Assembly: GCA_037501455.1 (NCBI GenBank)
Contig: CM074864.1
Location: 24,732,001-24,796,000 of the forward strand
Reading direction: 5' to 3'
Source of the DNA: Lantana camara
Taxonomy: Eukaryota; Streptophyta; Magnoliopsida; Lamiales; Verbenaceae
Length of the DNA stretch: 64,000 bases
Part shown: positions 32,475-44,221 of the stretch, piece by piece
Position numbering within the stretch: the first letter of the stretch is position 1
Layout: each line of letters opens with the position of its first letter
Translations under genes and position numbers: made by a program
The notes under the pieces: generated by a model
Database searches by the model: none
What the model was told of the DNA's origin: nothing
Seen by the model: the letters and a program-made list of their open reading frames with translations, nothing else

Positions 32475-33633
32475 TTGCCTGCTATGTCCTCTTCTGTGCT
32501 CTATTTAGTTAGCCCTCCTTTTGGTAGTAGACGAGACACAGATCAGGTATATAGGGATGCCCAAGTGAAAATTGAGGGTCGAGAATTCTTGACGGATTTT
32601 ATTGTGATGCCGATGGAGAGATACGGGTCTATTCTGGGGATGGATTGGTTGTACAGGCACTGTGCTACAATAGATTGTCGGGCAAACAAAGCGCAGTTGG
32701 GTTCAGAGGTTACTACGGGTTGGAGTTCGAAGACGGTATCTGTACTTTCCTTTTCTGAGGCTCAGAGATTAGTTAAAGACAGGCGTACGGGATTCATTGC
32801 CTACATTCTAAATAAGCCCAAGGATCAGGTTAATTTGGAAGATACGGAAGTGGTGAAGGAGTTTCCCGAGGTCTTCCCAGAGAAATTGGATTCTTTGCCT
32901 CCTGAGCGAGAAATTGAATTTATGATTGATCTATATCCGAATGCAGAGCCATGTTCAAAGACTCCATACCGGATGGCTCCAGCTGAGCTAAAAGAGTTAA
33001 AGGTTCAGCTTGAGGCATTGTTGGAAGTTGGGCATATCAGACCGAGTTTTTCACCCTGGGGTGCACCAGTTTTATTTGTAAAGAAAAAGGACGGGACTTT
33101 GAGAATGTGTATCGATTATTGGGAGCTGAACCGGATGACTATCAAGAACAAGTATCCCCTTCCACACATCGAGGAATTATTTGATATACTTCAGGGTTCC
33201 AAGGTTTACTCGAAACTGGATTTGAGATAGGGGTACTACCAGCTGCGAATCCGAGCAGAGGATATTCCAAAGACGAGATTCAATACTTGGTACGGGCATT
33301 ACGAGTTTGTGGTTATGCCATTTAGATTAACTAATGCCCCTGCAGCTTTCATGGACATGATGCACCGGATTTTCAGGCCTTTCCTCGAAAAATTCGTGGT
33401 AATCTTCATCGACGATATTTTGGTATTCTCTAAATCCTCCGAGGAGCATGCGAGGCATCTTAAGCTTGTTCTATAGACTTTGAAGGAGCATCAGTTGTTC
33501 GTTAAATTCCGTAAATGTGAATTTCGGATCGATCAGGTTGCCTTCTTGGGACATGTGATTTCGGGCAAAGGTTTAGAAGTCGATCCCTCGAAGATTGAGG
33601 CCGTGCTTAAATGGGAAAAACCAAAGAATACCT
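32475..33633 (+). pseudogene. pol: E1 protease end and reverse transcriptase
   Basis: Frame open 32475-33230. It shows [39 protein letters not shown] and KLDLR, then TAG at 33228 (CAG expected). The remainder has [11 protein letters not shown], the intact FIDDI box near 33400, TAG near 33474 and [16 protein letters not shown]. At about 33633 the sequence jumps from the RT connection straight into RNase H. Compared with E2, about 230 bases including the first RNase H Asp (YTDAS) are deleted. Confidence 0.85.
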
Positions 33634-33960
33634 CGGAAGGTCTAGGTTGTGTATTGACTCAGAAAGGAAAGGTGATTGTATATGCTTCCCGAAAATTAAA
33701 GGATTACGAGAAGAATTATCCTACACATGACCTGGAGCTTGCAGTCGTGATCTTTGCTCTCGGGAAATGGAGACATTATCTCTACGGGACATCTTTTGAG
33801 ATTTTCACCAATCACAAAAGCCTCCAGTACTTATTCACGCAGAAGGACTTGAATATGAGGTAACGGCGTTGGATGGAAAGTTAGAAGATTATGATTGCAC
33901 GATCAAGTACCATCCGGGAAAAGCCAACGTGGTCATCGATGCACTTAGTAGAAGGCGAGT
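33634..33960 (+). pseudogene. pol: E1 RNase H remnant
   Basis: Begins at [12 protein letters not shown] because of the upstream deletion. It keeps YASRKL, DLELAVVIFALGKWRHY and FTNHKSLQYL, where the usual FTDHKS aspartate is Asn. TAA near 33861 and a frameshift near 33880 follow. The enzyme lacks at least two catalytic acids. Confidence 0.8.
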
Positions 33961-35494
33961 GTGTTAAATTTGGAAATAAAGGAAAATGATGAAGTTGTCC
34001 CGATCGTGTTAAAGGCTAGCGTTTCTAACATTACAATTCAGCTGGAATTAAAGTATCGATTGTTTAAAGCTCAGGCTAATGATCCGGAGGTACCGAAATT
34101 GGTAAGTAAGGCAAGAGCTGATCCGGAGAGTTCCTTCGAGTTTGATGGGACCGGTTTGCTTTGGTTTAAGAATAGAGTGGTCGTGCCTGAAGAATTGAAA
34201 CGGGTTCTACTTGAAGAAGCTCACAAGTCAGCATACTCAATCCACCCGGGAGGAAATAAAATGTATAAGGATTTGAAACAGTATTATTAGTGGAATGGAA
34301 TGAAAAGAGATGTCGCCGAATATGTGAAGCACTGCTTGACTTGCCAGAAAGTAAAAGCTGAGCATCAGAAACCCACGGGACTTCTACAACCGTTACCTAT
34401 TCCCGAATGGAAGTGGGAACAACTAACGATGGATTTTGTATCTGGGTTACCGAAAGTGAAAAGTGGTTTTGATGGTATTTGGGTAATTATGGATCGATTC
34501 ACGAAGTCTGCTCACTTTCTACCGGTTCAGATGCCTTATAAGATTCTAAAGTTAGCCGAGATCTACAATAAAGAAATTATCCGACTTCATGGGATTCCGG
34601 TGAGTATAGTTTCAGATCGAGACCCGAGATTCACATCTAAGTTATGGCAAGAGTTACAGGAAATGTTGGGAACGAGGCTCAAGTTCAGTACAGCATTCCA
34701 CCCGTAAACCGACGGCTAGTCGGAGAGATTAATAAGATATTTGGAAGATCTACTTCGGGCCTGCGCGATGGATTTTCAGAATTCGTGGCAAGAGCAGCTA
34801 CCTTTGATTGAATTTGCCTCTAATAACAGCTTCCACGCTTCAATCGGGATGGCTCCTTATGAACTTCTTTATGCAGAAAGTGCCGATCTCCGTTGTTCTT
34901 CGACTTGGAAGAGTGGAAATGGTCGAAAGAAGGAGGAGTTAAGAAAGGTGAGAAATTTGAGAAACCTTCCAAGGTCGTTCAGGCTATGATTGAGAAAGTT
35001 CAAATAATCCAACAACTGATGAAAGCCGCTCAAGATAGGCAAAAGAGCTATGCCAACACTCGTCGAAGAGATCTTGAATTTGAAGTTGGTAACTGAGTAT
35101 TCTTAAACGTGTCACCAAGGAAAGGGTTCACGCGGATCAGGAAAGGAGGAAAGCTTAATCCTGGCTACTTAGGTCCTTTCGAGGTTCTTGAAAGAATTGG
35201 TGAAGTAGCTTATCGACGGGACCTACCACCGAGTCTTACGGGGATTACAATGTATTTCACGTGTCTCAATTAAGGAAATATTACCCCGATGAAACCACAA
35301 TCCTCCCCGTTGAAGAAGTTGAATTGGAACCAAACTTAACATTTGTTCAAAAGCCGGTTAAGATCTTGGACAAGAAGTTTCGGCAATTGAGAAACCGGAG
35401 AATTCCCATGGTTAAAGTGTTTTGGAGAAGTGATAAAACCGAAGAAGCTACTTGGGAAACTGAGGATAAAATGAAGCGGTTCCTCCCGGGGTAG
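33961..35494 (+). pseudogene. pol: E1 integrase with chromodomain
   Basis: The zinc domain is complete in ligands: EEAHKSAYSIHPGGNK, then KHCLTCQ. A TAG at 34288 replaces a Trp codon. Core Asp residues are in MDFVSGLP and SDRDPRF, and the Glu in SERLIRY is kept, but stops TAA and TAG flank it at about 34705-34719. A frameshift occurs near 34880 and TGA near 35095. The end carries VFHV/SQLRKYYP and the chromodomain PVKILDKK, VKVFWRSDKTEEATWE. It finishes at TAG 35492, a few residues short of E2. Confidence 0.85.
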
Positions 35495-35547
35495 TTTTCT
35501 CATGAATAGAGAATCTGGTGACCAGATTCTTTTAAGGGGGGGAGAGC
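35495..35547 (+). other. E1 3' untranslated end and polypurine tract
   Basis: Short spacer resembling that of E2 (GAATCTGG...CCAGATTC), ending in TTTTAAGGGGGGGAGAGC against the LTR start TGTAACG. The G-run is the expected plus-strand primer. Confidence 0.75.
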
Positions 35548-37376
35548 TGTAACGCCCCGATTTCGGACGAGCAGGTAAGCATGCCACGTGTGAGAGTTGA
35601 GCATTAGGACTTAATTATTTAATTATTCATTTTCTTACGTGTCCTCGTAATTCTTATAAATTGCATTTCAACATATTTACGTGAAATTATATGAATTCAT
35701 ATCATATTGGAAATTGTTACATGATTTGAAAATACTTGTTACGTGAAATAATAGCCGAACGTGGTTTAAATCGTTGAATTGCCCTTGATTGATCATTTAT
35801 TAAAATTAGAGGACCAAATTGCATAAATATTTCATGGGCCTAATTGATCAATTAGCTAGGAATAAACCTTAATTGCATGACTTAATAAGTGGGAGGATCA
35901 AATTACAATTTCAATATTTCATCAAAATCAAAATATGATGATTCACGTACAAAACATCTCCATGCTGTCATTTCCATTCTCATCCAAAAATATCATCCAA
36001 CTAGCTTCCTTGTTGATCTTGGTCCATTCAAGAACAAAAGGGAGAAGTGATTTCTTTGATTTCTTCCAAAATTTCTAAGGAATTTGCAAGTTTTGATGCT
36101 CTATCATCTCTCCATCCATTTATTTTAATTCAAGATAACGAGGCTATGGACGAGGACCAGGCTCCCTAGATCGTATCCTTGTTATATTTTGTTGCACAGG
36201 CGAGGTTTTGTTCTAGTTACATAGAACCCTTATAACCTTTATTTGTGTTTTCGGCCAAAACATATTATATTTATAAACGTTTTCCTAAATATAAATAATT
36301 TCAAGCAAGCAAGCCATGATTGTCCATGATTCAAGCATGTTTTGGCGAGTACCATGATTGCACTTTTGGGCCCGAGGGTAGTGGCTTGAGCCAACCGGGA
36401 AAGCAAGGGCTGACGGGTAACTCTTGCACTATCCTCACCACTTTGGGATCACCCCCGAAGCCACCAGGAGGTTTGGTGGTGGAAGGAGTTCCGTGCGTGG
36501 GAGTCATGTTCCCGGCGTACACCATGTCGTGGATAGTTGGGCCTTGCAAACCCACTATCACCCCGAGGAAGAAGGAGACTGGGAACGGGTCCGGCACCAC
36601 GGATTGTCCTGGGGTTGTTGCATGTTTCTATTCATTGATTGCAGTGCTAATTGAGCACTAATTGAATTGCATGATCACGTATTAAATCATTCAAGCAAGT
36701 ATGTATCGTTCACGTTTGGTGTAAAGGTTGGAGAATTGCCCTCACTCGCTGGGCCACGTATTGTATGAGATTGATAAATTAACATGTTAAACTTGATAGT
36801 TATAATCTCGGGCGAAGAAGAGCCTTTTCTTAAAACTTATATTTCTTTTCCTTTCCAAATCTTCACCCGAGGCTACAACTTGCATATGCATTGTGTTATA
36901 TATATTTATTTATGCCCCTCACTCAGTCTTCGGTAGACTGATACTTCACTTTCCAGGTACTTTTGGTTATGGTCGTGCTAGGCTGGAGTCTGAGTCAGGT
37001 TTTCATTCGGGCGTGTCTAACATCTCATTTCCGTGTATTGCTCTTTTGGAGTATCATGTTAGGGTTATCACCATCTTTTGGAGATTTATACATGTATGAT
37101 ATACAGGAGATGATAATGTATTGATAAATGTTGGTACCGATTACTATATATACTTTTGATGTAAATATGGTACCTATATGTATTGATGATGTAATGCTTC
37201 CGCTTTTGATTTCATGTCTTGGTTTTATTGTGTTGGGGAGTTATTCTGCCTAGCTCGTTAATTTCTTGATTGTCACCCGTTCGCTATCTGTTCGGTTTAT
37301 ATACGGATTATCCATTTCGTATGTGGATCGGGCTATAGTGCGGTGGATGTAGTGCCTTGGGGATTAGGGTGCTACA
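35548..37376 (+). mobile_element. Shared LTR2 (family B): 3' LTR of E1 and 5' LTR of E3
   Basis: 1,829 bases, TGTAACGCCCC...GGTGCTACA, aligning with both halves of LTR1. It is preceded by the E1 polypurine tract and followed directly by a PBS, leader and gag, so one LTR joins two internal regions. The start-site hairpin is perfect (TCAGTCT-tcggt-AGACTGA, 36923-36941). The long-range stem arms (36977-36987 and about 37245-37255) have mismatches. No target duplication is seen at its right end. The ORF at 36320-36661 is an LTR artefact. Confidence 0.92.
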
Positions 37377-37626
37377 TCTTAAGGTGGTATCAGAGCCCGG
37401 TTGCAAAACCGAGGTTCTCGAGTCGTGTCTTGTGAGTCTAGGTCACACGGCATAGGATTAATTGTTACTTGAGAGTCTTGCATTTAATTGAATTATGTGA
37501 TTTACTTGAACTCTTGATTTAATTGAGCTACTTGATTCTTTAAATGTGTGCTTTATCGATCCTGTGAAATTATTTGCAGAGATTTGCATTTATTAATCAA
37601 CCATGCATGTATAGTAATTTGATTTT
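37377..37626 (+). other. E3 primer-binding site and leader
   Basis: TGGTATCAGAGCC at 37385-37397 is a perfect initiator-Met PBS. The leader matches that of E1, but the acceptor before the ATG is mutated (TTTTATG where E1 and E2 have TTTCAGG). No gene otherwise. Confidence 0.85.
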
Positions 37627-37819
37627 ATGATGGCTCGTGATAGACATCACCGTGATCGATCCCCGAGATATCGACATCATCGCCATCGTCACCATGAGAG
37701 ATCACCCTCTCCTCCACCTCCTCAGGCTCAGCCCCAGGATTTCATGAACGCCGTGGTTGGGCTTATTGATGAGAGGCTTCAGGAACGGGTTCCTCCAGCA
37801 CCACCTGCGCTAGTAGCAC
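37627..37819 (+). pseudogene. gag: E3 gag, N-terminal part
   Basis: MARDRHHRDRSPRYRHHRH then a Pro-rich stretch and MNAVVGLIDERLQERVPP. It is open without stops up to the insertion of solo LTR F. Removing F and one AGCAC brings the frame to 40967 in phase, where the Gag continues (ENPISAILREFQ). It is closely related to E1 gag. Confidence 0.85.
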
Positions 37820-40800
37820 TGTGACGCCCCGCTTCTCGGTCAAGGTAAAGTTGGTACGAGAGTGCACGATTTACCTTTCTTTGCATGAATTATGTGAATA
37901 ATATGCCTTAATTGACCGTTATGCTTGAACTTATGTGGAACATATGATTTTTATGAAATACGTGACTAATTGATGTGTTAATTATGTTCTCATATTATTC
38001 TTATTGTGCTTTGATAGCATGTTTTATAGTTTGACGAAACAACGTGCTTATATGGACATTAAAGCATAATTTAGGGACTATAAGGTAAATTTATTTTCCA
38101 AGCCTAAAACTGGATAGAACTTAATGAAATTGAGTAGATAATTCGATTACGAGTTCGTGGGTTTTTGAATCGCTCGATTTGGAGTTCGGACGAAGAAGTT
38201 ATGGCCATTCTACGAAAAGTCAACCTTTTAAGCCTTTAAATGTTGACCTGCGACCCAATTTCAATTCTGACCCAATTTGAGCCCCAATTTCACCTAAATC
38301 CGACCCGTATAACCCGCTCCATAACCCTATATGGCTGACCCAATTTACAAAATCAGATTTAACACACCAAAACCCATTCTTACGTTATTTCAAGATTGAA
38401 ACACACTCTCTCCCTCACTTTTCTCAAGAGACCATCCATATTCTCTCAAGAACTTCAAGCCATCTTCAAGAGCCAAGAGTGGAGACTAAATTTGGAGATT
38501 CAAGACTAAAGAACAAGATTCCCTCTTGCATTTTCAGCTCTTAAGGTAAGAAATGCTTGAATGCTTATGTGGGTCTTCTTCTTTGAACTTGAAGCTTGAG
38601 TTTGAAATCTAGGGTTCTTGGTTAGATGGATTAAATCCGAATTTTATGATGGAAATATGTTTCTTATGATGTTGGGAGTGATATGATGTAAAAATTTCTC
38701 ATTTTCATGCTTGTTTGAAGAAACCACCATTGTTGACCTTTGAAGCTTTTACGAAGAATGCTTGTATGTTCATGTTCTAGCTTGTTTTAGCTTGATTTGA
38801 TGATGGATTCTTGTTCCTTATGTGTTTTTATGGAGAATGTGATAGATTTCCTACAATTTCTTACAATGATTGTTGATTTCACCATTGTTATGCTTGAAGC
38901 TTTCTTGAAACTTGTAGAAGATGAAGTTCTTCCATGAATTGTTAGATTTCTTGATGTTTAAATGTTCCTAAATGCTTTATTATGTAACTTGATGGTTTAT
39001 GATGCTTATTTGTGGTTTTGGAAGCTTAATTTCATGTTTTGGGGTGTTTAGAACTCATTCCCCGTCGAATTCGGAGTGGCTGTCACGTTTTTTTTAAATT
39101 CTGGGCAGAATCCGCTAGGGTGGATTTTTGCTGTGTAAAAATCCATGGGGGTGGATTTAAGGCAGTAGCTCTGGACCAAATCTACGAGGGTGGATTTTTT
39201 GTGAAGGAAAATCCATGGGGGTGGATTTTCCCCAACCTTGTTTTCTTGATTCGTTTCACTTGTTTTGCTTCTCGTTTGTTCCTTACTTATTTATATTATG
39301 TCTCTAATGTATTGTGACCTTGTTATATGTTGTGACATCTCATGTATACCTTATATTATGATCTTTATACCTCAATCATGGTAAGTTATCTTAAGTGACT
39401 AAGTTTTGCATTTAATTAAATTGTGTTAAGTGTGATTCATAGGTTGCTTATTACATATGACTTGAGAACTTGATATATGACTTATACGATGCAATGTGAT
39501 CTTAATTGCCAATCTATAGCATCGTCGAACATTCCTTGCACATCATTAGCACATTTGCATTCATGTCAAAGCCGTGCGTCGTCTTGTAGTGTTTCGAGTA
39601 GAGTCTTACCTTTGTTGGTACATTGTCTTGTTAGGTGGTGAGTCTCCGGACGTGTAACCTTCCTTGTTCGTGCTTGATCTTCGAGGTTCTTGGTAAAGGT
39701 GAGGAGTTATAATATCAAAATATTTTCAAAACTGTGGACACATATGGCCTCTCATATTTATTGGTTTTAAACTCCTTTTTCGAAATGTATATGTAGGCAT
39801 TATAAACCAAGTTTTGTGAGCTTTGCTCGTATTATGGATATTTGCTTATGGAAAACGGTTTACAAGTAAAACTTGAGTTTTGGTATATGGGATAGATACC
39901 CAAAATGGTTTCGGAACTTTCATTTAAGTATTATGTACGTGTGAGTTGTGTAGCGAGCTTTTGTTATACCTTGCAAGGACGCTTGCTTGGTCGGTTCTTT
40001 TGATAGCGCTCGGGGCGGAGTAAGCGGTGATGCCGAGAACGCAAGGGTGGACGGCTGATCCCTTATGAAGTACCCACTTTCGGACAAGTTTGCTAAGACT
40101 CCGAGGAGGATTCGGGGTTAAGGTAGGCTTGGGGGAAGGTCGGTTTCATGGACCCACTTCTCCATGATTCTTTTGCGATGATCGGGGGGTGCACACCCTC
40201 GACATCAACGGTGTTAAGGATGGATTGGTTTGATTTCACTTGGTTTGGGAAGTAAGGATGGAGTGCTCGTACTCGCCGAGCCGGTGCTTTGGTTTATGAT
40301 CCATATTTTTATAAAATCTGCATTGTTTTCTAAAAACGTTAACGGATCATGAACACCTTTGATTTGAGCATGCATTGAACCTTTTTATGTTAATTATATT
40401 ATGTATACTTCTCCTCACCGGTTCCGTTTGAACTGATCTCCTTTACCTTTCGTGTCCGCAGGTTGCTTTTGGAGTCATGCTAGGCGGGAGTCTTTCTTGA
40501 GAGTCTTGTCTAGTTGTCTAGTTATGTTTGTTGCTTTTATTTTTGGTTTTGTTACCTTGGAGTTGTTTTGGATTTAGCATGTACGTTATCGGATTTATTA
40601 TCTTGTTAGTTGGACCGTGGCGGTCTCTAGGATGATTTACATTTCCGTATTTTGAGCATTTCATGCTGGACCGTGTTGGTCACTTAATTGATGATTTAAT
40701 CTTTCGCATTTGTTTTCATTTGACTTGAGAAGGTCTGAAATGGGTATATTGAATTTGAACTCTTATGCATGTGGTGTGTTTTAAGCTTCCGCGTATTTGT

Positions 40801-40961
40801 GTTTGTTTTAATTCTCTTGATGTGAGTCTAGTACCGCCTAGCTAGGATGTCCGTTTGTCACCGCTTGCTTCGATCTTGGCGGGTATATGGATAGCAATTC
40901 TATATACAAGCTAGGCCCGTAGCGCGGGATAGGCGTGGGATGCCCTTGTTGGGGCATTACA
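37820..40961 (+). mobile_element. Solo LTR F in E3 gag
   Basis: 3,142 bases, TGTGACGCCCCGC...GGGGCATTACA, flanked by AGCAC (37815-37819 and 40962-40966). No PBS, coding region or second LTR, hence a solo LTR. It holds a UTR-like CT-rich segment ending CTTAAG|GTAAGA near 38543-38550, four repeats of ACCCAATTT within 38253-38345, a four-hairpin array (39109-39227) and the stem arms GCTAGGCGG (40479-40487)/CCGCCTAGC (40834-40842). It appears to be a relative of the chromovirus LTRs. Internal ORFs are not supported. Confidence 0.93.
39109..39227 (+). repeat. Four-hairpin array in LTR F
   Basis: AATCCATGGGGGTGGATT occurs twice (39140-39157 and 39210-39227), alternating with weaker versions at 39109-39126 and 39179-39196. 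Each is an inverted repeat with a G-rich loop. Position and design resemble the GTGACAC hairpins of family A, but the sequence differs. Confidence 0.7.
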
Positions 40962-42772
40962 AGCACCACCGGAGAACCCTATTTCTGCCATACTACGTGA
41001 GTTTCAGAAGCAACATCCGCCTAAATTCTATAGGGGCGGCGACATTCAGGCTGAGATGTGGCTTAAAGAGGTCGAGAGAATTTGGCAGCTTATTCCATGT
41101 GACCCTCAGGAGAAGGCTCGCTGCACCCTTACTCTAATTCAGGGCGAGGCTTACTCCTGGTCGGAGAGCACTCAGATAGTATTGGAGGCCACCGGAGCAA
41201 CTATCACGTGGGAGGTCTTTGTTAGAGAGTTCAGAAACAAGCTCATTCCCCCAGCTTCCCGTGCCCGCAGGTTGAGAGAGTTTACATAGTTGAAGCAAGG
41301 AGGGAGGCCCGTTGGCCAGTACTTCACCGAGTTCGAGAGATTATCTCGCTATGCACCCAATATAGCAAATGATAACTTTCACAAGGCAATGCAGTTCGTG
41401 CAGGGACTTAAGCCAGACATACAGGAAACTTTGAAAGCTACTAGCACGAGTACCTGGGCCAAAGCTACCACTAAAGCTTTGAAGGTCGAGGATTCAGACA
41501 ATGCAAGAAGGCCTAGTCCTCACACTGGACAGGCTTTAGGTTCGGGGTCAGGACAGGGATCGAGCTCTAGAAATAGGCCTATTTCTTATACTGCACCACC
41601 AGCACAAAAGGGACCCGGGAAGAAGTTTAAAGCCACGGGATCATCTCAGAAGTATCGACGAGCTTCTGCACCACCACAGCCACCTCAGAGACCGGGTTGC
41701 CGATTTTGTAGACTTCCTACACATACGTATGATAACTGCAGACATCGGTTGGGATTATGTTTGATTTGCGGGAGTAACGAGCATCGGGTAGACGACTATC
41801 CAGATTGTCAGGATCCGTCACCTGCAGGCCAGATGCCACTTGTGAGAGCTCAGACTTACGTGTTGGCTGGAGAGGAACAGGATGCTGAGATCGTCCCTGC
41901 TGCGGTTGTTGAAGGTACTATATGCATCCATGGCACGAACATCCATACATTATTTGATCCAGGAGCTACACACTCCTTTCTTGCGCATTCTATTGCTATT
42001 ACCTTATCTTTGCCTGCTATGTGCTCTTCTGTGCACTATTTAGTTAGCTCTCCTTTTGGTAGAAGACGAGAGACGGATCAGGTATACAGGGATGTTCAAG
42101 TGAAGATTGAGGGTCGAGAATGCTTGACGGATTTTATTGTGATGCAGATGGAGAGATACGGATCTATTCTGGTGATGGATTGGTTTTACAGGCACTGTGC
42201 TGCAATAGATTATCGGGCAAAGAAAGTGCAGTTGGGTTCAGAGGTTACTACGGGTTGGAGTTCGAAGACGGTATCTGTACTTTCCTTTTCTGAGGCTCGG
42301 AGATTCGTTAAAGATCGGGCTACGGGATTCATTGCCTACATTTTAAATAATCCCAAGGATCAGGTTAATTTGGAAGATACGGAAGCGGTGAAGTAGTTTC
42401 CCGAGGTCTTCCCAGAGAAATTGGATTCTTTGCCTCCTGAGCGAGAAATTGAATTTCTGATTGATCTATATCCGAATCCAGAGCCGTATTCAAAGACTCC
42501 ATACCGGATGGCTCCGGCTGAGTTGAAAGAGTTAAAGGTTCAGCTTGAGGCGTTGTTGGAAATTGGGTATATCATACTGAGTTCTTCACCCTGGGGTGCA
42601 CCAGTTTTATTTATAAAGAAAAAGGACGGGACTTTGAGAATGTGTATCGGTTATCGGGAGCTGAACCGGATGACTATCAAGAACAAGTATACCCTTCCAC
42701 ACATCGAGGAATTATTTGATATACTTCATGGTTCCAAGGTTTACTCGAAACTGGATTTGAGACAGGGGTACT
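40962..42772 (+). pseudogene. gag-pol: E3 gag, protease and reverse transcriptase start
   Basis: One frame from 41056, with TAG at 41287 (shared with E1) and TAG at 42394 (GAG in E1). The Gag core and two zinc knuckles follow: CRFCRLPTHTYDNC lacks the usual glycine but has all ligands; CLICGSNEHRVDDY lost its last Cys. Protease LFDPGATHSFLAHS. RT shows [23 protein letters not shown] (Asp to Gly against CIDYREL) and SKLDLRQGY. The Athila-like E4 is inserted inside the following Tyr codon; RT resumes at 54054. Enzymatic role as in E2, here never complete. Confidence 0.88.
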
Positions 42773-44221
42773 TGATGGTTGTCGAATCCACCAATTAAAT
42801 CCTTTACTTACCGCACGAAATATAAAATTGTAATATAGCAGTAAAGGGTCGAACCCACAGGTCTAGATAGATTTATATTCAATGTATCCAAGAGAATATT
42901 CAAAAGAGACTTAGAAAGGTAGGGGTTTGTGTAATTGAAACAAACTATTTTAAAGCACAAAATCAGATTACTTCGAATAACTAAGACTGAAAATAAAGAG
43001 ACTTGTGAAGGTTGATTATGAGAGAAATATCTTAGCTAAGTTGTTACTTCATTCCATGCCCATATCTAATCCTCGATGCGAAAATCAAACCTAATCAAAT
43101 GGTAGATTAACTTACAATAGATAAGAAGCTTGTCCATATCATCCTTTCTTATTTTTAACTTAATCAAGAGAAGCTCATAATTAAATTCTTACCACATAGC
43201 AGTCCCGCGAACAAGTATCTAGGATTTAACTATCTGATAGCATTGAGCACCAAAAGGACATTAATCATGATCCAAAATCTCAAGAAGCTTGGACTTACGA
43301 AATCATATTACGCATGCCTCACCATTTTATTGAGTAAACATGGTGGTAAACTCTCAATGATGTGTGGTTCTTGTACACCTTTACAAGACTATTACGTATC
43401 AAGTATTAGTATAACATTAGCAAGTTGTTATCTAGGCATCAATTGATCAGAAAGATGCTTTGAAAACAACTCATATAAATACGTTCAAGGCATGCATAAA
43501 TACCATAGATTAAATTTGTATTCACTCACTTAGATCTCATAAATATTGGCAAGGAATAAAGATACAACCTAACTAAGACAAATATGTTCAGCCACGGATC
43601 ATCATGCAAGATATACAATAAATACTCTAATCATGAACTGAACTTTAAAACTTAATTGAAATAAAAACCGAAACCAAATACTTCGAGTCTGAAAATGATC
43701 ACAGTTTTGAGGAATAAATCCCTCGATGTTTTCTGTTGCTAGCTGCTGCTATTTTCAACTTTCAGGGTTATCTAAAAGTCTCCCCATTTTTCCCCACTTA
43801 ACTAGTTTATATAAAGTATCCTTATGTCTAAGAATTGCAATGATCAAGGGGGCCAAAATGTCTTTTACAAGTTCCAATAAGCATGATTAGGACTCTTGAA
43901 ACTCCAAAAACGCAGAATCAACTCTTGCATGTAAGCCATGTTAGCAAGCTACTGCATGTGTGCCACCTGTCCCAACAAGAGGATTCAGCCGCACTTGTTA
44001 ACCGTGGTCTGTTTTACGCGTATTGTCCTTGGGGATGATCATGCATTGGGGTCATGGCTCAGGCATTTTCAACACTTAGCATCTTTTTCTTCATAATTCT
44101 GCCAAATCCCTCATTTATCAACATGTTTCTGCAAAAGCCAAGTAAAAGCAAATTAAGTAGAAATCTAATTTAATTCAGGGGGAAGTTAAAGAGATTTTCA
44201 TGTAATTTATGCATACTATCA
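42773..44221 (-). mobile_element. Athila-like E4, left LTR (its 3' LTR)
   Basis: 1,449 bases, ends TGATGGTTG...ATACTATCA on the plus strand, nearly identical to 52604-54053. The duplication GTACT lies at 42768-42772 and 54054-54058. The element is read on the minus strand, so this is its downstream LTR. ORFs inside (for example 43243-43446) have no support. Confidence 0.95.

Noticed and set aside
39039..39317. 92-codon ORF in solo LTR F
   Set aside because: It runs across the hairpin array in a non-coding LTR; no family.
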